Part shown: positions 60,361-64,000 of the stretch, in pieces | Numbering within the stretch: the stretch's first letter is position 1 | Layout: each line of letters begins with the position of its first letter | NCBI GenBank assembly: GCA_028383305.1 | Contig: JAOEVD010000009.1 | Coordinates: 1-64,000 of the forward strand | Source of the DNA: Candidatus Puniceispirillum sp. | GTDB taxonomy: Bacteria > Pseudomonadota > Alphaproteobacteria > Puniceispirillales > Puniceispirillaceae | Direction of reading: 5' to 3' | DNA: 64,000 bases | Position numbers and translations under genes: made by a program | Notes under the pieces: generated by a model | What the model was told of the DNA's origin: nothing | Databases searched by the model: none | The model's input: only the letters and a program-made list of their open reading frames with translations

Positions 60361-61289
60361 TCAATATTGAGCTGATTCAAAAAACCGCCGAAAGCCTGAT
60401 GGCAAAAGCGGCGATTGAAATCCCGGATGATTATCTAACCGGTTTGCAAAAGGCGGCTAATGACGAAGATGGTGATCTGTCCAGCTTTGTTCTTGAGGCG
60501 ATGTTAGAAAATTATGTCGCTGCCAAGGAAGATCGCCGCGCCATGTGTGGTGATACTGGCTGTCCTAGATGGTATGTGAAAATGGGCAATGAGGCGCAGA
60601 TTGATGGCGGGCCAATTGCGCTTGAGGCGGCGTTGCGCCGTGCGACGGCAAATGCCACCAAATCAGTGCCACTTCGCCCGAACCGCGTTCACCCGCTATG
60701 GCGAACCGATCATGATAATAATGTTGGCATTGGGGCACCTGAAATCGAATATGGTTTTGAACCTGATGGCAATTGGATTGACCTTGTCACGGTTCATAAA
60801 GGTGGTCTTTTCGGCACTGATTACCGGATGCTGTTTCCAAGTGACGGGATTGAGGGCATTAAACGGTTCTATCTTGATTCGCTTGTCGCTTTTGGCAAGC
60901 GCGGCCTTGCCTGCCAGCCGGCGATTATTGGCATTGGTCTAGGCGGGTCGAAAGATACCTGTATGGTTCTTGGAAAACGCGCTGCCTGTCTTCGCATGGT
61001 TGGCGATCGCAATCCCGATCCGAAAATTGCCGCGCTTGAAGATGAATTCAAAGAATTGGGAAATAATATTGGCATGGGCGCGATGGGGTTTGTTGGCAAA
61101 TCCATGGTAATTGATTGCAATATCGAGGTTGGTTATTGCCATACGGGTGGCATGCAGATGAGTGTTCATGCGTTTTGTTTGTCGTCACGCCGTGCGGTGG
61201 CGCGGATTTATGATGATGGGCGCGTTGAATTCCGAACAGATCCAGCTTGGTTCACCGACTATCAGCGGCGGGAGACAGTCGAATGGTAA
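60357..61289 (+). CDS. Class I fumarate hydratase, alpha subunit
   Basis: Oxygen-sensitive [4Fe-4S] hydro-lyase of the two-subunit fumarase/tartrate dehydratase family; 310 residues. Candidate cluster cysteines are in MCGDTGC (64 and 69), SKDTCMVLG (202) and DCNIEVGYCHTGG (254 and 261). PLRPNRVHPLWRTDHDNN forms part of the substrate site. The family covers fumarase, L-tartrate dehydratase and mesaconase activities; some class I fumarases hydrate mesaconate. The ATGA overlap with sdhA implies it hydrates the product of the dehydrogenase. Confidence 0.88.
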   Translation: MINIELIQKTAESLMAKAAIEIPDDYLTGLQKAANDEDGDLSSFVLEAMLENYVAAKEDRRAMCGDTGCPRWYVKMGNEAQIDGGPIALEAALRRATANATKSVPLRPNRVHPLWRTDHDNNVGIGAPEIEYGFEPDGNWIDLVTVHKGGLFGTDYRMLFPSDGIEGIKRFYLDSLVAFGKRGLACQPAIIGIGLGGSKDTCMVLGKRAACLRMVGDRNPDPKIAALEDEFKELGNNIGMGAMGFVGKSMVIDCNIEVGYCHTGGMQMSVHAFCLSSRRAVARIYDDGRVEFRTDPAWFTDYQRRETVEW

Positions 61290-61960
61290 AAGACAATAAA
61301 CTGCGCAAAATTCGTCTAAGCGCAAACCCAACGGCCGAAGCGCTTGCCGATCTTCGCATTGGCGATATTGTTTATCTTGATGGCACGGTCTATACGGCGC
61401 GCGAAGGTGTTTATAAACGCGTTCTTGAAGATGGCATTGCCATGCCAATGGATTTACCTGCCTATAGTGCTGCCAATTTTCACTGTTCGCCAGCCGCCAC
61501 CCAGCATGATGATGGCAGCTTTGATCTTGGCGCGGTAACTGCAACGGCGTCGTTTCGCTTTTCCAAATGGATTGGCCCATGGCTGGACGCATCAGGTGCC
61601 AAATTGATCATTGGCAAAGGCGGCATGAGTTCCAAGGATTACCGCGAACATTTCGTTCCGCATGGTGCAATTTATCTGACCACGGTTGGCTATGGCACGG
61701 GTGCGCTTTTGGGGCGTGGCGTCAAACAGGTTAGCAATCTTCATTGGAAAAAAGAACTTGGACTGGCTCAAGCCATGTGGGTTCTTGATGTTGAAAATTT
61801 CGGCCCTTTCATTGTCGAAAGTGATCTTGACGGTAACAGCCTGTTCGAACGTGAAAATGCCCGCATCTCGGCCTCGCTTGACAAGGTCTATGAGGGAACA
61901 AGGCCAGCGGTTCTGAAACGGTTTGGCGAAACCGATGACCGAAGCGATGAAATGATCTGA
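61283..61960 (+). CDS. Class I fumarate hydratase, beta subunit
   Basis: The partner of the alpha subunit, 225 residues. It shows IRLSANPTAEALADLRIGDIVYLDGTVYTAREGVYKR at the N-terminus, the AVTATASFRFSKWI strand region, IIGKGGMSSKDYREHF (catalytic loop) and HGAIYLTTVGYGTGALLGRGV. ATG at 61283 overlaps the alpha stop codon and follows GGGAG. The two separate genes correspond to the two halves of single-chain class I fumarase. Confidence 0.88.
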   Translation: MVKDNKLRKIRLSANPTAEALADLRIGDIVYLDGTVYTAREGVYKRVLEDGIAMPMDLPAYSAANFHCSPAATQHDDGSFDLGAVTATASFRFSKWIGPWLDASGAKLIIGKGGMSSKDYREHFVPHGAIYLTTVGYGTGALLGRGVKQVSNLHWKKELGLAQAMWVLDVENFGPFIVESDLDGNSLFERENARISASLDKVYEGTRPAVLKRFGETDDRSDEMI

Positions 61961-62002
61961 TCACGCCGATATCAGGCTGAAAGGCAATAAAGGGACTTGG
62001 CC

Positions 62003-63388
62003 GTGACAGATCAAAAAATTCTGGTAATTGGCAGTGGCTTTGCTGCCGCGGCAAATCTGATTCATCTTGTCGAGGCGGGCATCAAGCCATCACAAATCAC
62101 AATTGTTGGGCCGGGCCAGCTTGGCACGGGCAATGCCTATGGTTGTGATGATGATGATTTCCGGTTGAATGTGCGCGCCAATCTGATGTGGATATGGCCT
62201 GACCGGCGTGATGATTTCGGCAATTGGGCCAAAACCCATATCAAAGATGACAAAGATGCGATGCACCGCAGCGGCATGTTTTACCGCCGCCGCGATTTTG
62301 GGCGCTATGTGGCAAGCCGTGTTGATGCCGTCTTGGCCGGTGCTGACGAGCAAGATAATCCCATCATCCATTATCCGCAAATCGTCACAAATCTTAGCAG
62401 GATGGATCAAGGCGGCTGGCAGGCCGAATGTTCAGACGGGCGTTTGATCAAGGCTGATCTGGTGTTGTTGGCAACGGGTAATCCGCCGCCGCAATGGCCA
62501 TGCTCAATTCATGGCGAAAAGTTGCAATTAACCGAATTGGAAAATCGGCTTGTGCAAAATCCGTGGGATGGTCAATGGCTTGATCATTTGCCAGCGCAAT
62601 CACGCCTTGCCATTATTGGCGGCGGGTTAACCGCGCTTGATGCAGTTAATGCCTTGGCACGGCGAGATCATCAGGGGTCGGTTTTCTTGCTGGCACCGCA
62701 TGGCAGCTTACCACCAGAACAGGCCGATTGGGTGAAACAGGCACCGCCATCATGGCCAGAGGCGCCGCGTCCATCAAAGATCTTGCGCCAATTTCGAGGC
62801 TATCTTCCCGATTTGCCACCCGAAGATCCCGTTTGGCAGCAAGCATTTGAAGAATTGCGCATTGATATCAACCAACAATGGCAAGCCTTAAGCGATCTTG
62901 ACCGACGGCGGCTGATGCGGCGGCTTGGCTGGCTATGGTCGCGCTATCGCTATCGGTCAGCACCGCAAACGATTGCCGCGGCAAACTGGTTACAGCAAAC
63001 TGGCATTCTTGAAATCTGCCATGCCAGACTTGTTGCTATTCATTTGAAAGTGGCTGGTGATGATGCGTCTTTGCGGCTGGACTTACATGATGCCAAAACT
63101 GGCGCACGCCACCTCGCTGTTGATCATGTGATTAATTGCACCGGTGTTGGGCATGACCCGCTTCTTGCCAATCTTGTGGCAGATGGTATTGGCCTGCCCG
63201 ACGCGTTTGGACAGGGGCTTCGAGTGAATCACCAAAATGAAGTGATTGATCCCAAAGGTCAGGCGATTGCAACGCTGTTACTGGTTGGCCCCGCAATGGC
63301 AAGCAGTCTTGGTGATGTTTTTGCAGCGAGTGAAATTTCACTCGCTGGCATGCGGGTGGCGGCACGGCTTGCCAACCAGATTTTCTAG
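62003..63388 (+). CDS. FAD/NAD(P)-binding oxidoreductase, PF13454-like
   Basis: A 461-residue flavoprotein-like protein. It starts KILVIGSGFAAAANLIHL (FAD Rossmann), has GQLGTGNAYGCDDDDFRLNVRANLMWIWP, typical of the FAD_NAD_binding_9 group, a second nucleotide motif LAIIGGGLTALDAVNALAR near residue 200 and VINCTGVGHDP near the C-terminus. Members act as N-hydroxylating or uncharacterised oxidoreductases. GTG at 62003 follows AAGGGA. It is the last gene of the sdh-fumarase unit, 42 bases after the beta subunit, and may process or sense the pathway's substrate. Function unknown. Confidence 0.75.
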   Translation: MTDQKILVIGSGFAAAANLIHLVEAGIKPSQITIVGPGQLGTGNAYGCDDDDFRLNVRANLMWIWPDRRDDFGNWAKTHIKDDKDAMHRSGMFYRRRDFGRYVASRVDAVLAGADEQDNPIIHYPQIVTNLSRMDQGGWQAECSDGRLIKADLVLLATGNPPPQWPCSIHGEKLQLTELENRLVQNPWDGQWLDHLPAQSRLAIIGGGLTALDAVNALARRDHQGSVFLLAPHGSLPPEQADWVKQAPPSWPEAPRPSKILRQFRGYLPDLPPEDPVWQQAFEELRIDINQQWQALSDLDRRRLMRRLGWLWSRYRYRSAPQTIAAANWLQQTGILEICHARLVAIHLKVAGDDASLRLDLHDAKTGARHLAVDHVINCTGVGHDPLLANLVADGIGLPDAFGQGLRVNHQNEVIDPKGQAIATLLLVGPAMASSLGDVFAASEISLAGMRVAARLANQIF

Positions 63389-63408
63389 CTGATTAGATAT
63401 TTTTGCCA

Positions 63409-63440
63409 GCCCGATTTTTGATGCGCCCGATTTTTGATGC
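63409..63440. repeat. 16-bp perfect tandem duplication
   Basis: Two identical copies (GCCCGATTTTTGATGC) at 63409-63424 and 63425-63440 plus four bases of a third. They lie in the 73-base convergent spacer before the carboxylase gene end. Confidence 0.9.
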
Positions 63441-63461
63441 GCCCAATCTTTTGAAACCATT

Positions 63462-64000
63462 TTAATCGACGGCGGCAAAGGTCATGATGGTGGCATCGAC
63501 GCTCAGGATATCGCCTTCGCCTGAAAACAGTTTTTCGATTTTGCAGCGTTTTTCGGCGATAAGCGCATTTTCCATTTTCATCGCCTCAACAATACATAGC
63601 GTTTGACCAGCCTCGACAATTTCGCCTTCGGCAACAAATAATTTAATCAGGCTTCCGGGCATGGGGCAAAGCAGCATATTGGATGTATCAGGCCGCTCAA
63701 CCGGTTTCATGTGATGGGCAAGCGCGGCAATATGCGGAGGCCGGACATGCGCACAAAGGCTGATTCCCCGATAATAGAGATGCCAGCGATCCTGCTGCCG
63801 CCATAATTCACATAAGTATTCACTCGTTTCGCCATCTTCGGTTAGTAAAATATGCAGGTGCGGATGGCTTGGGTCGCGGTCCATAACCAGATGAATATTG
63901 GTTTCGGCCTCTGGCGGTGCGGTGATGTTAAAGCTACCATCATCGGCTCTGGTGATGTCTATTTCAAGATCTTCATCGGCGTCATGCGCGCCGATGTCGG
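63462..64000 (-). CDS. pccA: Biotin-dependent acyl-CoA carboxylase alpha subunit, C-terminal part (PCC type), cut by the window edge
   Basis: The frame is open from 63462 to the right edge without a start, so only the last 179 residues are visible and the gene continues outside. The final 70 residues are a biotin carrier domain with the biotinyl Lys in VEAMKMENALIAEKRCKIEKL, and the part before is the BT linker domain of propionyl-CoA carboxylase alpha. The MKMENALIAE form and linker favour PCC over acetyl- or methylcrotonyl-CoA carboxylase. The ATG at 63884 is internal and not the true start. Confidence 0.85.
   Translation of the reverse strand, partial: DIGAHDADEDLEIDITRADDGSFNITAPPEAETNIHLVMDRDPSHPHLHILLTEDGETSEYLCELWRQQDRWHLYYRGISLCAHVRPPHIAALAHHMKPVERPDTSNMLLCPMPGSLIKLFVAEGEIVEAGQTLCIVEAMKMENALIAEKRCKIEKLFSGEGDILSVDATIMTFAAVD

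Overview
The window is a dense, roughly 50% GC bacterial chromosome segment with about 48 protein genes. No rRNA, tRNA, CRISPR array, phage or insertion sequence was recognised. The protein set (MetR/MetF pair, CoxG-like protein, several CaiB CoA-transferases, PCC-type biotin carboxylase end, methanethiol oxidase) fits a heterotrophic marine Alphaproteobacterium, possibly of the SAR116/Puniceispirillales type. That placement is inference from gene content, not a proven assignment.

Layout. 0.1-6.2 kb: nitrogen/guanidino block (FAD amine oxidase, CoxG-like protein, creatinase, and divergently an amidinotransferase plus a DegT aminotransferase). 6.2-12.6 kb: metY, a tartrate/D-malate dehydrogenase, nitroreductase, a stand-alone FMN glutamate-synthase-like protein and a TauE/SafE exporter. 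12.7-23.1 kb: a fused enoyl-CoA hydratase/3-hydroxyacyl-CoA dehydrogenase, a PaaG-like isomerase, a 3-oxoadipyl-CoA-type thiolase and a complete Liv-type ABC transporter headed by an alpha/beta hydrolase. 23.2-27.6 kb: HupE/UreJ membrane protein opposite a DUF4198 protein, then an M20 amidohydrolase and a hydroxyisobutyrate-dehydrogenase-like enzyme. 27.7-32.7 kb: fadE-fadA-fadB-like operon. 32.9-37.1 kb: cytoplasmic-type methanethiol oxidase, ferredoxin and CoA-binding protein, then metF and metR with a recognisable MetR operator. 37.1-43.5 kb: an orphan binding protein, HMG-CoA lyase, methylglutaconyl-CoA hydratase-like enzyme, acyl-CoA dehydrogenase, CoA-transferase and ketopantoate-reductase-like enzyme. 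43.5-47.1 kb: a ThDP enzyme divergent from an IlvD/Edd dehydratase. 47.3-57.0 kb: two CaiB CoA-transferases, enoyl-CoA hydratase, SDR, hotdog thioesterase, MmgE/PrpD, MaoC-like hydratase, CitE-like lyase and a LysR regulator, with two decayed gene remnants in the long spacers. 57.2-63.4 kb: an sdhBCDA operon continuing into two-subunit class I fumarase and an FAD/NAD(P)-binding protein. The right edge holds the 3' end of a biotin-dependent carboxylase alpha subunit.

How it works together. Nearly everything is CoA-thioester, C4/C5 dicarboxylate, sulfur or amidino-nitrogen metabolism. The best candidates for an undescribed system are: (1) amidinotransferase opposite creatinase, next to an aminotransferase and an FAD amine oxidase, with altered acceptor-site residues in the amidinotransferase; (2) the PrpD-MaoC-CitE-CaiB module beside an SDH/class I fumarase operon, which together could form an itaconate/mesaconate/citramalate pathway; (3) methanethiol oxidase without a signal peptide, in a ferredoxin operon next to metF/metR. 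A further structural oddity is a set of 13-20 bp tandem duplications, most of them at gene ends or in spacers.
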